DNA of 64,000 nucleotides from Fragilariopsis cylindrus CCMP1102 (taxonomy: Eukaryota > Bacillariophyta > Bacillariophyceae > Bacillariales > Bacillariaceae). Positions 10,839 through 23,877 of this stretch are shown in pieces (the first letter of the stretch is position 1; each line of letters begins with the position of its first letter). Under the pieces are notes generated by a model, which made no database searches, was not told where the DNA came from, and was given only the letters and a program-made list of their open reading frames with translations. The stretch spans positions 31,451 to 95,450 of the forward strand of contig FMBT01000455.1 of the NCBI GenBank assembly GCA_900095095.1, given 5' to 3'. The position numbers and the translations under genes are program-made.

Positions 10839-12823
10839 ATCGTAGGTATAGCGTGTGATGTGATGTAATGGAAGCTCGTTTCGTTTCGTTTTGTGTTTCG
10901 TATCGTTTATAATGACAGAGATGTGAGTTTGTTTGTTGTCCCGTCGAGGAAAGAAAGAAAGAAAGCAATAAGAAGAGTACCTATCTGCTCTTTGATACTG
11001 CTCGTATTGTGTTTATCTTATATCTCGAGTTGTGTTGTGTTTTACTTTGTATCAAGATTGATTTTATGATGAATTTATTTTTGTTTGGTTGGTCGTTGGT
11101 TGTTGGTTGTTGGTTGTTGCTTCTTTTAGAGTAACTCTTTCTTTGTGTGGTTTGGAAAACAAATGAAAAGAAGTAGGGAAAAGAAAGAAATAGAGAAAAA
11201 AATATTGAGAGAGAGGAAGAGAGAGAGAGAAGAGAGGATTTGCATTGCGTTAACTGCCTACTAGCCTAGAAAATAGCTAGTACGCACCGTACGTTGTAGT
11301 TCAATTAATTGATGTTTCAATTGAGTTTTGAATTTGAATTTGAATTGGATTCCGTGTGTAACAGACTGAACTGAACTTAGAATAGAAACTATGCGTTGGT
11401 ATGGTCGTAAGCGAACACGAATAAAAATGCCTCATCACTTTACCTACCGTATGTACTGTATGTAACAAACTAAGCTCGAGGAATACATGTATGTTGTACG
11501 ATATATAAGGATTTGACTTGACTTATTTACCTAAAGTACTTACAGTATTCTGTATTGTTTTTTGTGACATTCGATTCGATTCGATTCTATTCTATTCTAA
11601 AGTTTTAATACCGTAAGAAAGAACAGTTTTCTTTTCTTTTCTTAAGCTACTAAGAAAGAAAGAAAGAAAGAATAATTAAAAGTCAAGAATAGAGGTCGAC
11701 TCGACTCGACTCTTCAATACTAGTAGGTGCGAACACTCCATCCATCAGCAAAGAAGGGATGAGAGATAACTGTACTGTACTGTATGCCGTGTGGTGTGGA
11801 GTACGTGCGGAGTCCATGGAATACTGTACTGTAGGCTATAGATACAGTATTTATTTTCCATCAAAGAAACGACATACTGCCCAGGAAGCGAAGATGAAGA
11901 TTTTTTAATAACACGAAACGCTTCACACTTGATGTTCGAATCTCATGTGTATCGATCGTATAAATGGGCTGATGTTTGATTCATTGATTGATTGTGGTTG
12001 CGTTTGTTTATGATGGCACACACATGAAAGACATCATTTTTTGGGGGTTCGCGCATACATCTTTATATTTTGAGCAGATTGCTGCTGAGTGAGTCGACAC
12101 TCCGATTGATTTAATCCAATTTTACTTATGCCCAAATCAAACGTACTGTATGTGATGTAAAAAATAATTGGTTACGCGTCGTGACATGACATTAAAATTG
12201 TGGATAACGAACTCTACGTACAGGCTATCACTCTAGCTAACTTGGAACCTGGACGTCACACACTAAGATCAAAATTCTATACACTTCGTCTACACTGGTG
12301 TTTCGATCATGGCTTAAGCCAAATGAGATGATAGAGATTATCATCATCAGTACACAGTTACAGAAGGCCTGATTATCTCACACTAAGCCTCTACAATCAA
12401 TGCCTTTTACGATTAACAGAAAGCTCTCCGTGGGCTGGTACTACCAGAAAGAAAGTAATATATAGTTCGGGTTAAATCTAACCATGTATCTGATTAGAAA
12501 CAAAGTCATCTAAATACAGATGTCTTCTATGTCAATGCTCGCTAAACTAGTGATATTCTAATGAATGTGCATATGTCGTTTATTGAGAAATATCACCAGT
12601 GGCAGGTAATACATATTATGTTATAGACCCTCTTATCTTGTCCATACTAAGAAATTTCAGATAGGTATAACAAACAACATTAAAGTGGAAATAAAAACCA
12701 AAATGGTCCCAGAGTAAAAATAATAGTTACATTTATTTAAATAACGAGTGGAAGAAGAAAATATCTTCGGATGTGGTTGCAGGATAAGACGCTTCTGATG
12801 CTGCAGCAGCAGCAGATACTGGT
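10839..12823. other. 2-kb noncoding spacer
   Basis: No convincing gene on either strand. The LRR gene promoter must lie at the left end. There are short tandem runs (TTGGTTGT about 11088-11116, GAGAGAGA about 11210-11235, ATTCG about 11570-11595, GACTC about 11698-11712) and several TACTGTACTGTA-type palindromes (about 11770, 11822). The right end is the downstream flank of the PSD-repeat gene. Confidence 0.5.
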
Positions 12824-15690
12824 TTATATAGAAGGTGATAAGCTCGGTGCATTACTCATACTAGGTATATCACTGGGTGCAATACTCATAGAAGGTACAA
12901 AGCTTATGCTGGGTTCAGTACTGGGTGCAATACTCAATGTGGGTACAAAGCTTATACTGGGTTGAACACTGGGAGATGCACTCGGTTCGGCACTAGGGAT
13001 GGAGCTTGGTGAATCACTGGGTTCATCACTCGGTGCAGTACTTGTGGTGGGTACAAAGCTTATGCTGGGTGCAATACTGGGTGCTAAACTTGGTGCTACA
13101 CTAGGGACGGAACTTGCTGATGATGTTGGCGGTAACGTGGCAGTAGGTGATGCAGTAGAAGGTGATGTGCTTGGTACATTACTCATGCTAGGTATATCAC
13201 TGGGTGCAATACTCAAGGAAGGCACGAAGCTTATGCTGGGTTCATTACTTGGTGCAATACTCAATGTTGGTACAAAGCTTATGCTAGGTTGATCACTGGG
13301 AGATGCACTCGGTACATCACTAGGGACGGAACTTGGTGAATTACTGGGTTCATCACTAGGTGCAGTACTTGTGCTGGGTACAAAACTTATGCTGGGTGCA
13401 ATACTGGGAGATAAACTTGGTTCTATAGAAGGGACAGAACTTGCTGATGATGTTGGTTGTAATGAAGTGGTAGGCGATGCAGTAGAAGGTGGTGTGCTTG
13501 GTACATTACTCATGCTAGGTACATCACTAGGTGCAATACTCATTGTAGGAATAAAGCTTATGCTGGGTTCATTACTGGGTGCAATACTCAATGTGGGTAC
13601 AACGCTTATGCTGGGTTGATCACTGGGGGATGTACTTGGTACATCACTAGGAAGACCACTAGGAACATCACTCGGCTCATCACTAGGTGCAGTACTTGTG
13701 CTGGGTACAAAACTTATGCTGGGTGAATTACTGGGGGATAAACTTGGTTCTATAGAAGGGACGGAACTTGCTGATGATGTTGGTTGTAATGAAGTAGTAG
13801 GTGATGCAGTAGAAGGTGATGCGCTCGGTAGATTACTCATACTAGGTACATGACTAGGTGCAATACTCATTGTAGGTATAAAGCTTATGCTTGGTTCAGT
13901 ACTGGGTGCAATACTTGTCGTCGGTACAAAGCTTACACTGGGTTGATCACTGGGAGATCTACTCGGTACGTCACTAGGAAGAGCACTAGGAACATCGCTT
14001 GGTTCCTCACTCGGCCCAGTACTTGAGGTGGGTATAAAGCTTATACTGGGTGCATTACTGGGTGCTAAACTTGGTGCTAAACTAGGGACAGAACTTGCTG
14101 ATGATGTTGGTTGTAATGAAGTGGTAGGTGATAAAGTAGTAGGTAATGAGCTTGGTACATTACTCATGCTAGGCACATCACTAGGTGCAACACTCAAACT
14201 CGGTACAAAGCTTATGCTGGGTTCATTACTAGGTGCAATACTTGTCGTCGGTACAAAGCTTACACTGGGTTGATCGCTGGGGGATGTACTCGGTACATCA
14301 CTAGGAAGACCACTGGGAACATCGCTTGGTTCATCACTGGGTGCAGTGCTTGTGGTTGGTACAAAGCTTATGCTGGGTGCAATACTGGGAGATATACTTG
14401 GTCTTTCACTGGGTGCATTACTTGCTGCTGCGCTTGGTGCGGAACTAGGAACATCACTAGGAACATCACTTGGTTCATCACTAGGTGCAGTACTCGTTGT
14501 TGGTACAAAGCTTATACTAGGTGTAATACTGGGGAATAAACTTGGTGTTAAACTAGGGACGGTACTTGCTGATACTGTCGGTTGTGATGACGTAGTAGGT
14601 GATAAAGTGGTTGGTGATGCGCTTGGTGCATTACTGATGCTAGGTACATCACTGGGTGCAATACTCATTGTAGGTATAAAGCTTATGCTGGGTTGATCGC
14701 TGGGTGCAATACTCATGGTGGGTACAAAGCTTACACTGGGTTGATTACTGGGGGATGCACTCGGAATATCACTAGGAATATCACTAGGAACATCGCTTGG
14801 TTCATCACTGGGCGCAGTACTAAGTGTTGGTACAAAGCTAATGCTGGGTGCAATACTGGGTGATATAGTTGGTGTTACACTGGGTACATCACTCGGTGCA
14901 ATACTCATGGTAGGTATAAAGCTTATGCTGGGTTGATCGCTGGGTGCAATACTCATGGTGGGTACAAAGCTTACACTGGGTTGATCACTGGGGATGCACT
15001 GGGTACATCACTAGGAACATCACTAGGAACATCACTTGGTTGATCACTGGGTGCAATACTAATTGTTGGTACAAAGCTTATGCTGGGTGCAATACTGGGA
15101 GATATACTTGGTCTTTCACTAGGTGCATTACTTGCAGCTCCGCTTGGCGCAGAACTTGGCAAAGCAGATACTGTTGGACTAACTGATGGCATATTAGTAG
15201 GATTGGAACTATCTGATGGTACACTGCTAGGATATGAACTGATTGATGGCTGATCACTAGGTGCAACACTCAAAGTCGGTACAAAGCTTATACTGGGTTG
15301 ATCACTGGGTGCAATACTCGACGTTGGTACAAAGCTTACACTGGGTTGATCACTGGGAGATACACTTGGTACAGTACTAGGGACATCACTTGGTGATGTA
15401 CTGGGTACATCAGATGGTGTAGTACTCGGTTCTAAACTAGGAGCGGAACTTACGCTGGGTTCATTACTGGGTGCAGCACTCGTTGTTGGCACACTACTTG
15501 AACTAGGAGATAAACTTACGGAAGTTGGTGAATTCGATAATGTTAATGTCGGTGCAAATGTAGTAGTAGGTGATGTGCTGGTGCAGCACTTGTGGTGGGT
15601 GCAGCACTGGGTACAAGACTTGCGGTTGGTACAAAACTTATACTGGGTTGATCACTGGGTGCAATGCTCAGGGTCGGTACGAAGCTTATA
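12824..15690 (-). repeat. PSDxPS coding repeat with a 109-residue higher-order unit
   Basis: Four-residue PSxx steps are nested in a unit of about 109 residues (327 bp) marked by SASSVPS and LSPTTSLQPT. Five marked units lie between about 13.1 and 14.6 kb; the anchor gatgttggttgtaatgaa recurs near 13453, 13780 and 14100. Copies differ at many positions, so expansion is not very recent. Confidence 0.85.
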
Positions 15691-18154
15691 CTGGGTGATC
15701 ACTGGGGGATGCACTCGGAATCACTAGGAGATTCACTTGGTGATCACTTGGTTCATCACTAGGTGCAGTACTAATTGTAGGGACATCACTTGGTGAATCA
15801 CTTGGTGAATCACTTGGAGATGCACTTGGTTCAACACTAGGGACAGAACTTGGTGAAACACTTGGTTCCCCACTAGGTGCAGTACTAAGTGTAGGGACAT
15901 CACTTGGTTCATCACTTGGAGATGAACTTGGAGATGAACTTGGTTCAACACTAGGGACGGAACTTGGTAAATCACTAGGGTCATCACTTGGAGATGAACT
16001 TGGTTCAACACTAGGGACGGAACTTGGTGTCTTCGTACTAGTTGGATTTTCTGAAACCGTTGGACTCGCTGTAATCGTTGGTTCATTTGTTGGATTCTTC
16101 GTACTAGTTGGATTCTCTGAAACTGTCGGACTCGCTGTAATTGTTGGTTCATTTGTTGGATTCCCCGTACTAGTTGGATTCTCTGAAACTGTCGGACTCG
16201 CTGTAATTGTTGGTTCATTTGTTGGACTCTCCGTACTCGTTGGATATGCTGAAACCGTCGGACTCGCTGTAATTGTTGGTTCATTTGTTGGATTCCCCGT
16301 ACTAGTTGGATTCTCTGAAACTGTCGGACTCGCTGTAATTGTTGGTTCATTTGTTGGACTCTCCGTACTTGTTGGATACGCTGAAACCGTCGGACTCGCT
16401 GTAATCGTTGGTTTATTCGTTGGACTCTTTGTACTAGTTGGATTCTCTGAAACTGTCGGACTCGCTGTAATCGTTGGTTCATTTGTTGGACTCTCCGTAC
16501 TAGTTGGATACGCTGAAACCGTCGGACTCGCTGTAATCGTTGGTTTATTCGTTGGACTCTCCGAAATCGACGGACTTTCCGTACTAGTTGGACTTTCCGT
16601 AATCGTTGGTTTATTCGTTGGACTCTCCGTACTAGTTGGACTCTCTGAAACCGTCGGACTCGCTGTAATCGTTGGTTTATTCGTTGGACTCTTTGTACTA
16701 GTTGGACTTTCTGAAACCGTCGGACTTGCCGTAATGGTTGGTTCATTCGTTGGACTGTCCGAAGTCGATGGACTTTCTGTACTAGTTGGACTGTCCGTAA
16801 GCGTTGGTGATGCTGTAACCGTTGGTGATGCTGTTGTTGGTGAATCAGTTCTTTTGCATCTGCTTTTGCATGTCGCTGGACAAAAGAATCTAACTTTTCT
16901 ATTTGTACCAGGTTGTTCCTTTTTACATCTCTTGTAAGGTTTTACTGCTACGTATGAATCACATGTTTTACCCCCTTCATCGCCATTGTATGGTCCCATA
17001 CCCGCACTGAATTGTCCTGAGACACTGAATTTTCCTGTTTGATTGCCTAGGAATACGAATGAATCTGAATTTTCACATGGACCCCGAAATGCTGTTGGTG
17101 ATGATGTTATTGTTGGTGATGATGTTGGTGTTTTAGTTCTTTTGCATCTTCTCTTGCATATTGTTGGACAAAAATATTTTAATTTTTTATCAGTACCAGG
17201 TTGTATCTTTTTACATCTCTTTACAGGTTTTTTTGCTACGTATGAATCACATGTTCTATCACCCTCTTCGCCATTGTATGGTACATTTGCACCCACACTG
17301 AAATTTCCTGTTTGATTGCCTTGAAATACGAATGAATCTAAATCTTCACACTTACCCCGAAATGCTGTTGGTGATGATGATACTGTTGGTGACGATGTTG
17401 GTGTTTTAGTTGTTTTGCAACCTCTCTTGCATATTGTTGGACAAAAGAATTTTAATTTTCTACCAGTACCAGATTGTTTCTTTTTACATCTCTTTACAGG
17501 TTTTTTTGCTACGTATGAATCACATGTTCTATCACCCTCTTCGCCATTATATTGTCCCTTGCCAAATCGTCCTGTTTGATCCTCTTGATATACAAATGAA
17601 TCTAAATCTTCACACTTACCCCGAAATGCTGTTGGTGATGATGTTACTGTTGGTGATGATGTTGGTGGATTAGTAGGAGTGCCAGTAGGAGTGCCAGTAG
17701 GAGTGCCAGTAGGAGTGTCGTTGTCATTGTCACTTGGAGTAGGAGCAGTCAATTCAGTCAATCCAGTGGGTAAAGCACTGACAGAAGGTGCAGGTGATGG
17801 TGTTTGACTCTTACTTTCTTTACTACTCTTACTTGATTTCGACGATTTCGACGATTTTGATGATTTACTTGATTTTTGATATGTGCTAAATGTATCACCA
17901 AGTCCTAAACTTTTGTCTTTTTTTAATCTACGACGAATATTGTTCTCGTTACTTTCATCATAATGATCGCTCACACCGACTACGGAAGCGGAAGCGGCAG
18001 TCTTGTCAGCGGAGGAGTGTAGTATCCGGAAACGAAGATTCTTTTGTCGATGTCGATAGTGTATGGTATTATATTGAATTGAAGTGAATTGTATTGGATT
18101 GTATTGCATTGTATGGTATTGTATCGTAGTGTGTATTGTATTGTGTTGTATCAC
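12824..18154 (-). CDS. giant secreted-type repeat protein: lysine cluster, three Cys modules, SPT and PSD repeats; frame-broken
   Basis: About 1,750 residues read from 18154 down to 12824. In order: an N-terminus whose first 35 residues are translated TTGTA repeats (the true start or a signal-peptide exon may differ); RRRLKK; lysines every third residue at about 94-115 (KSSKSSKSSK); three ShK-like six-Cys modules at about 181-246, 269-337 and 360-433 (C..D, TCDSYVA, KRC, FFCPxxCxxxC); a Thr-rich SPTNEPTITASPTVSE tract; then PSDxPS repeats to the stop. The frame breaks at about 15690-15750, 15570 and 14985, each fitting loss of one base in a CC or AA step while the repeat continues. Such proteins in diatoms are usually extracellular or wall-associated. 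The lysine spacing resembles silaffin pentalysine clusters (K-x-x-K...), so cell-wall targeting is a plausible inference. Confidence 0.75.
16030..16800 (-). repeat. 66-bp (22-residue) coding tandem repeat, SPTNEPTITASPTVSE type
   Basis: A unit of exactly 66 bp: the anchor ctcgctgtaat recurs at 16065, 16131 and 16197. It is repeated about eleven times and encodes Ser/Thr/Pro-rich 22-mers, likely heavily O-glycosylated or phosphorylated if secreted. Confidence 0.85.
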
Positions 18155-19096
18155 CGTGTGTGGAAAGATAGAAAGAGAGATGCAGAATGAACGAGAAAAT
18201 AGATCAAATTAGTTTCGTTCGTTGGAACATCACACCACATCACATCACATCACATCACATCATCACATTACATATCGCGTTCGTTATCAAGAAATCGATA
18301 TAGAGTTACGGTAGAGGATCTTTTTTGCTTACCCTTTTCGCCTCGACGCATGAAGAATGATGTGTCATTAACAACAACGGTATGACAAAGAAGATGGATG
18401 CGTTCATGGATGATAGTGTCATGGTTGTATAGGAAGAAAAGGTAAACAAATAATATATACAGTAGTAGCGTTCTTCTATTGTATTCTGTTAGTTAGAATC
18501 TAATAACGATGTTCTTTTTGGTTAAAAATCTAATGTCAAGTTATTGTCTTCGTGGTTAGGTTAGTAACTGTTCTTGTGTTTTGGTTATGGGGATACTAAT
18601 AATGATGTTGACGCATCTATTTTAGACGAACTCTGAATGATGCCGATGAACATACTTCGCCGGTGGTTGTTTTTGTGTTTAGCATGTGCTTATGGACTAA
18701 ATTATGGATATATTTTGCCGGGTATAGTATGTAGTTTTTCATTTATGGTAATTCTTCTCGTAATTAGTGCGAACCAGACAATAATACGCCTTTTTAACGA
18801 GACGTCGATACAGGAACCGCCGTACTGAAATACGGTAGTCGTTGAAGTCAATGTTGTCTTGTTCATACATAAGCCTTTTATGTATTTATGGTACACATAA
18901 CAATAAATATTAAAACATATAGGTACGGCGGTCATAGTACGTGTGACATTAAAAAGTGTGACCGCATACAAACTTGTAAAGAGTTGTACGGAAGCTGTGT
19001 GAAGAGTATTCGATAGTGAAATGAAGAGTATTCAAGAGATAGTTGTTCCCTACCGTACATAATTTTAGCGGTCATAAAACCTAAAAACGTCGACTG

Positions 19097-19359
19097 TATC
19101 AAATTTTGGTTGTCAGCAATCAAATGTGCCAATCAGAAGCTTTCTGAATTTATCAAATTTTGAGTGTCACCAATTATTTTTAGAATGACTTTAGTTTTAA
19201 GAGCGAATGAAAGAATGGCGAGTATTGAAGAGATTGTTCGCACTAGTTAGATAAAGTGGGTGGCAATAAGAACTAAAACCTTAACGTTAACGTCAACTGG
19301 GTTACTGTACGAAGAGAACTGTATCTGACTTTATCACATTTTGGGTGTCAGCAATCATT
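19097..19359 (+). repeat. three dispersed copies of a 26-bp motif
   Basis: Diverged copies of TATCAAATTTTG.GTGTCA.CAAT begin at 19097, 19151 and 19332. No flanking duplication is evident. They may be relics of a short interspersed or MITE-like element. Confidence 0.55.
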
Positions 19360-19497
19360 TTTTTAAAATGGTTTAGTGTATAATTATAGTCCAGAACAAA
19401 AGTAATCATTGTTAGCTGCACATCTTTCTGCATAATAACAATTAGCGGTTTGCCACTGGATCATTGCACGTTTTTTTGCTACTGGTATGTTGTTCTT

Positions 19498-19551
19498 CTT
19501 CTTTCAGAATTATGCTGTTCTTTTCTTCTTTCAGAATTATGCTGTTCTTTT
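19498..19551 (+). repeat. 27-bp tandem duplication
   Basis: Two perfect adjacent copies of a 27-bp unit beginning CTTCTTTCAGAATTATGCTG. Confidence 0.85.
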
Positions 19552-22500
19552 CTTCTTGATTCTTAATCCATCCAATTTTAAATCTATTTACAGATGATTA
19601 TGTTTCTCATTCAGTAAAATCAAATTCAAAAGCCTCAGGATTCATTCGGTTCGTGCGTATTCTTCCATGATTGACGTATTATACCAAAGTCGGCATAGTC
19701 AACGGCACAATACTAGTATTGCAAGAAATATTCCATCTACATGAAGTAACTTGGATACAAGCTGTATCGTATCCTGCCACGCAATTGGATCACGGTATTC
19801 GATAGCGGTCGTACACGTATGTAAAGAACGCACATTTACTGTACAAATTCTTCAACATTCAACCAGGTATTACGATCTCTTAATGTCTACCATTTTTATA
19901 CGATCTTAAATGGTTTTGAAAAAAGTTTTTCGTTCTATTATTCTTTTGCAAATCATATAGCATCGCCTCGTGCATTCGAAGAACATCCTCCGTAGAAGAT
20001 AATTTCTTTCTTAAAAGCTTTTACTTGATTCATTCGTTTGGGTCGTTCGAATTTTTTAATATTCCATACCGACCCGTATTCTACAGATGTGCATGGCGGT
20101 TTTTAAATCCTCTTAGTTCAATCGGATTACAACCAAAAACGAGTTGATCATCCTCGTTTACAAACAGTGGTGTATAATTTTTCTAATTGATATATAAGAA
20201 TTCCTTCCCTGTTCTTTCCTCCTTATTATCAGTTGGGTACCAACAAAGTCTTAAATTAGTATTTCTCGTGGCTGCTCCTGCTGCTGCTACTGCTGGATTT
20301 GATGATGTTGCAGCTAATGCTACCGATCCAACAGAAGAACCGGCAGCAATGTTGACGGTGGGATTTTTGGTTTGTTTAATAATAAGACTGACGATGACCC
20401 AACCGCGATGACTTCATTTTCATCATCCTCATCATGAATGACGACGATGCAATTTGGCGAAGGTATCAATACGGTTCTTGAAGCAATGACAATACAGGTC
20501 CATAGTCAAAACGAAATCGTATCTTTTCCTCGTGTAATTTTTCTTTTGTTGGTCTACTGTACTATTTATTCTATCAATATCAATCATCATAGGTGCGATA
20601 CCTTTTTCTGAACACAACTGACTGTGAGTTCTTTTTTCCTTTTCTGGAGTGTATCTGCGATATCATTCATCCAATTTTTTTTAATTATTCGATTTCAAAT
20701 TACATATATATTAGCAAGAGGCATGACGAGTGAGTCAGTCAGTCGTATTTTGGTTGTGTTTCTTTCTCAAGCAAGTTTTTACGGTATGTCATTCTGTTGA
20801 TCGAGAGTTGCTTTGCTTTGCTGCTGTTGCGACGCAATACATCTTTCGATTGGTCTTCATTCGTCTGTACAGTCGGTACTGATCTAATAGCTAGTAGTGT
20901 TCATCCCATCTTATTTCGCTTCATCTAAAATTCTTGCTGTGGTATATGTGTCGTGAAGTTTAAAAAAATATTGTTACCTCCGTTCCGGAGGGGGACTACT
21001 AAGTTAGGGGTCATAAAAGCACTCTAGTACCAATTTGGTGCGTTACACCCCTCAAATGTTTGAATTTTCGCGCCGGGTGATCTAGCGAAACGCTTAAATA
21101 AAGCTCCGCGTGGAATTAGTAATTAATATAAAAACTAAATCATGCCCATATTTTACTAGTATTTGTTAGTCTAGTATATAATAACAACTTCAGCATCAAA
21201 TATATACACCTAAAAAGTCATTTTTTTGAGAACATAAAGTACAAAGTTTACAATTGACCAATTGGATGGAGGACAGTTATATTCCTTAGTCTCCTAAGCC
21301 AACTGGTATCTCACAATGTAGGCTCACACACAGCACACATTTTAGGGATTTTGAAAACATATGTGTACACACAACAAAATATCTCATTTGAAAGTGTTGC
21401 AGAGGACAACACCTTCTGGGCCGGATGCACTAGCATTCTTATAGTATATTAGAACATTGTAGTTGCCTCCTACCACTTTTTTGTTCTTGTGGTTGTTGAA
21501 TAAATTACAATCTGCTGTTATGGAAGGCACACAAACAACAAGCTTTTTGACCAGAAATTGTGAACAACAATATATCTCATTTGAAAGGGTTGCAGAGGAC
21601 AACACCTTCTGGGCCGGATGCACTAGAATTCTTATAGTATATTAGAACATTGTAGTTGCCTCCTACCACTTTTTTGTTCTTGTGGTTGTTGAATAAATTA
21701 CAATCTGCTGTTATGGAAGGCACACAAACAACAAGCTTTTTGACCAGAAATTGTGAACAACAATATATCTCATTTGAAAGGGTTGCAGAGGACAACACCT
21801 TCTGGGCTGGATGCACTAGCATTCTTATAGTATATTAGAACATTGTAGTTGCCTCCTACCACTTTTTTGTTCCTGTGGTTGTTGAATAAATTACAATCTG
21901 CTGTTATGGAAGGCACACAAACAACAAGCTTTTTGACCAGAAATTATGAACAACAATATATCTCATTTGAAAGGGTTGCAGAGGACAGCACCTTCTGGGC
22001 CAGATGCTCTAGCATCTATTATACCTATACCTACAAGGTCCTCATAATGCTTAGGTTTCTATTGAGGTTATGAAGTTGTAGGGCAGCATTAACCAGAAAA
22101 TAGGCCATTTAGGCCCCCAAAACAGGTTACAACATGGTTGTACACTACATACCTGTACATCTACTAGTACTAATGGTTGCACAAACCTCCCGTACATTCT
22201 TCAGGACATATTTTCTTGTGGGCTATCGCCTAAAATCTAATATATTTTCTTCCTACTGTACCTTGCCTTTTGCTCTCCTTCTCTCTCATGTCACCAGAAC
22301 AACATATGTGGTAAAACTGCACTGCCTGTCCTCATTGACACAAACATCATGTGGTGCGAAAATAGGTGATCATGAATGTACTCACTATTGATTCCTCCTC
22401 TAACTTTTTGAGTATAATATAGCAATGTTTTCTTAGAAAAAATCCCTTTTGTGTTTTGACTCATAGATCCAATTATCTGTACAATCTAATGTTGATTAGA

Positions 22501-22958
22501 ATCTTTGTAATGTGTGGACAGTTCTTGCACTAGCTATATTCAAAGGAAACTGTGTCAATCTGGTCCTTGTGTGCTGCTGTCTTTTGTTCTGGATGTTATT
22601 GCTGACTCAAATGTAGGTATTGGTATAAATAAAAGATTGAGCTAAGCTCATAAGGAGCAGTGGTCCCCAAAGATCACTTAGGCATCCTACAAAATAGTTT
22701 CTCAAAATTTTGGGTCTCCCCCAAGACAGACCACTTTTTTTTAAACAGCTTAGATCACAGCCATTGGACAAAGACTCTAAGCAAAGCAATGAAAGAGCTG
22801 CATGCCAACTACAGACCTACACTAGCATAGAGCACTGTGCATACATAACAATATCTAGAGCAAAATAGAGGCAGCAGCCTTCCTTTGTGATCTAGGAGCA
22901 ATGGACAACATGTAATAGGACAAAGTCCAATCCCTGAGTAACTAGTGAGCAACTTGGG

Positions 22959-23021
22959 TTAACAGGATTCAGGTTATAAGGTATTTTGGTGGTATTTTTT
23001 TACGCGTGTAAAATAAACGCA
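22959..23021 (+). mobile_element. PiggyBac-like terminus with TTAA target
   Basis: TTAA is followed by CAGGATTCAGGTTATAAGG and, a little further on, GTAAAATAAACGC. The same TTAA-CAGGATTC..GTTATAAGG arrangement occurs at 60397-60419, next to a PiggyBac-like transposase remnant. TTAA is the known target of that superfamily. The opposite end was not found, so this is probably a solo or truncated copy. Confidence 0.5.
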
Positions 23022-23640
23022 ATAAAAATGGTAAAAATAACTAAAATCTTTGAAGACTAGATTAGAGGCAAAGAAGAGGACAAAATAAATCAAGATTCTG
23101 TTAATTGTGCTATTATTTTGAAAACTCAAAGCACAGCACATGCTATTGTGAGGGCTAAAGTAGTGATTTTTGGCAAAGCTGTACCAGAAATATGGATGGA
23201 AACACCAGAATTCTTCAGGACAGGGTCTGGTCCTGGTAACAAGTGACTCGTGGAATTGTGACATTTTGAAAACTCAAAGCACAAGCTACTGTGAGACACA
23301 AGTAGCAGCTTTTTGTGCATGCACTTTCACCATGAAGTAATAGGAATTCCAGCGCACCACCTAGTTTCTATGATCCACTGTCACAGAACAGTAAATGAAT
23401 GGGTACGCCAAGGATTGGAAAAAATATGAGAACTATCAGGCTGGTAAATCATAACTACTCTAGTACTATGACAAGATTGGAGATAGAAGAACCTGTAAAC
23501 AAACATAGGTGAAGAAGGAACTAAATCTTAGAATATCTCCTGGCTTGGAATCTCCTATCCAAAGTTGGAAACCTACTGGAAAAGGTGGGTCAATTGAATA
23601 TCAGCTTGAAGACATCTGTTTTTCTGATGACATCTGATGA

Positions 23641-23877
23641 GTGGACAAATTCACAGCCATCATTGATGTTGAGGATTATATGGACGTTCAGATGGATCAG
23701 TAGCATTCAAAGAAAAATTCAAAGCAGATAGATAGCGCAGCAACAGAGCAAATAATGGATGCTGTACTTGTGAATGTGCTGGTACAGAAGTGTCAAGGAA
23801 TGACATATGCTCCCTTATTTCACCTGATGTTGAGTGACTACATTCAACTTGTTGCTGTGCATGATGGAAATCATTAA
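23641..23877 (+). pseudogene. decayed reading frame inside the foldback-like core
   Basis: One frame reads VDKFTAIIDVEDYMD..., an in-frame TAG, then KCQGMTYAPLFHLMLSDY and a stop after HDGNH. The composition looks like protein, unlike the flanks, but I cannot name a family. It may be part of an element-encoded protein or a captured gene fragment. Confidence 0.35.

Larger units (their letters stand above)
18155..21368. other. 3.2-kb gene-poor region
   Basis: No supported gene. The left end holds CACAT and TTGTA runs upstream of the PSD-repeat gene. Frames of 60-90 codons at 18637-18828 and 20187-20411 have an ATG but no recognisable domain; the second contains AAPAAATAGFDDVA and a hydrophobic end, so a small surface protein cannot be excluded. 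At 20983-20999 lies the perfect hairpin CCTCCG-TTC-CGGAGG inside a locally GC-richer stretch, possibly a mobile-element end. Confidence 0.4.

Noticed and set aside
12771-15186. Plus-strand frames rich in LGTKLMLGAILG repeats
   Set aside because: They are the antisense of the PSD-repeat gene; the repeat unit forces long open frames on both strands. The minus strand has the recognisable PSDxPS and Cys-module protein.
20985-21120. Possible tRNA or small RNA gene around the GC-richer stretch
   Set aside because: Only one short hairpin (CCTCCG/CGGAGG) is evident; no cloverleaf, A/B boxes or anticodon arm could be fitted.
21381-22010. CRISPR-like or protein-coding repeat array at 21.4-22.0 kb
   Set aside because: The unit is 193 bp with no short spacer structure, and the 60-codon frames simply recur with the unit; an inverted copy lies at 24.0-24.3 kb.
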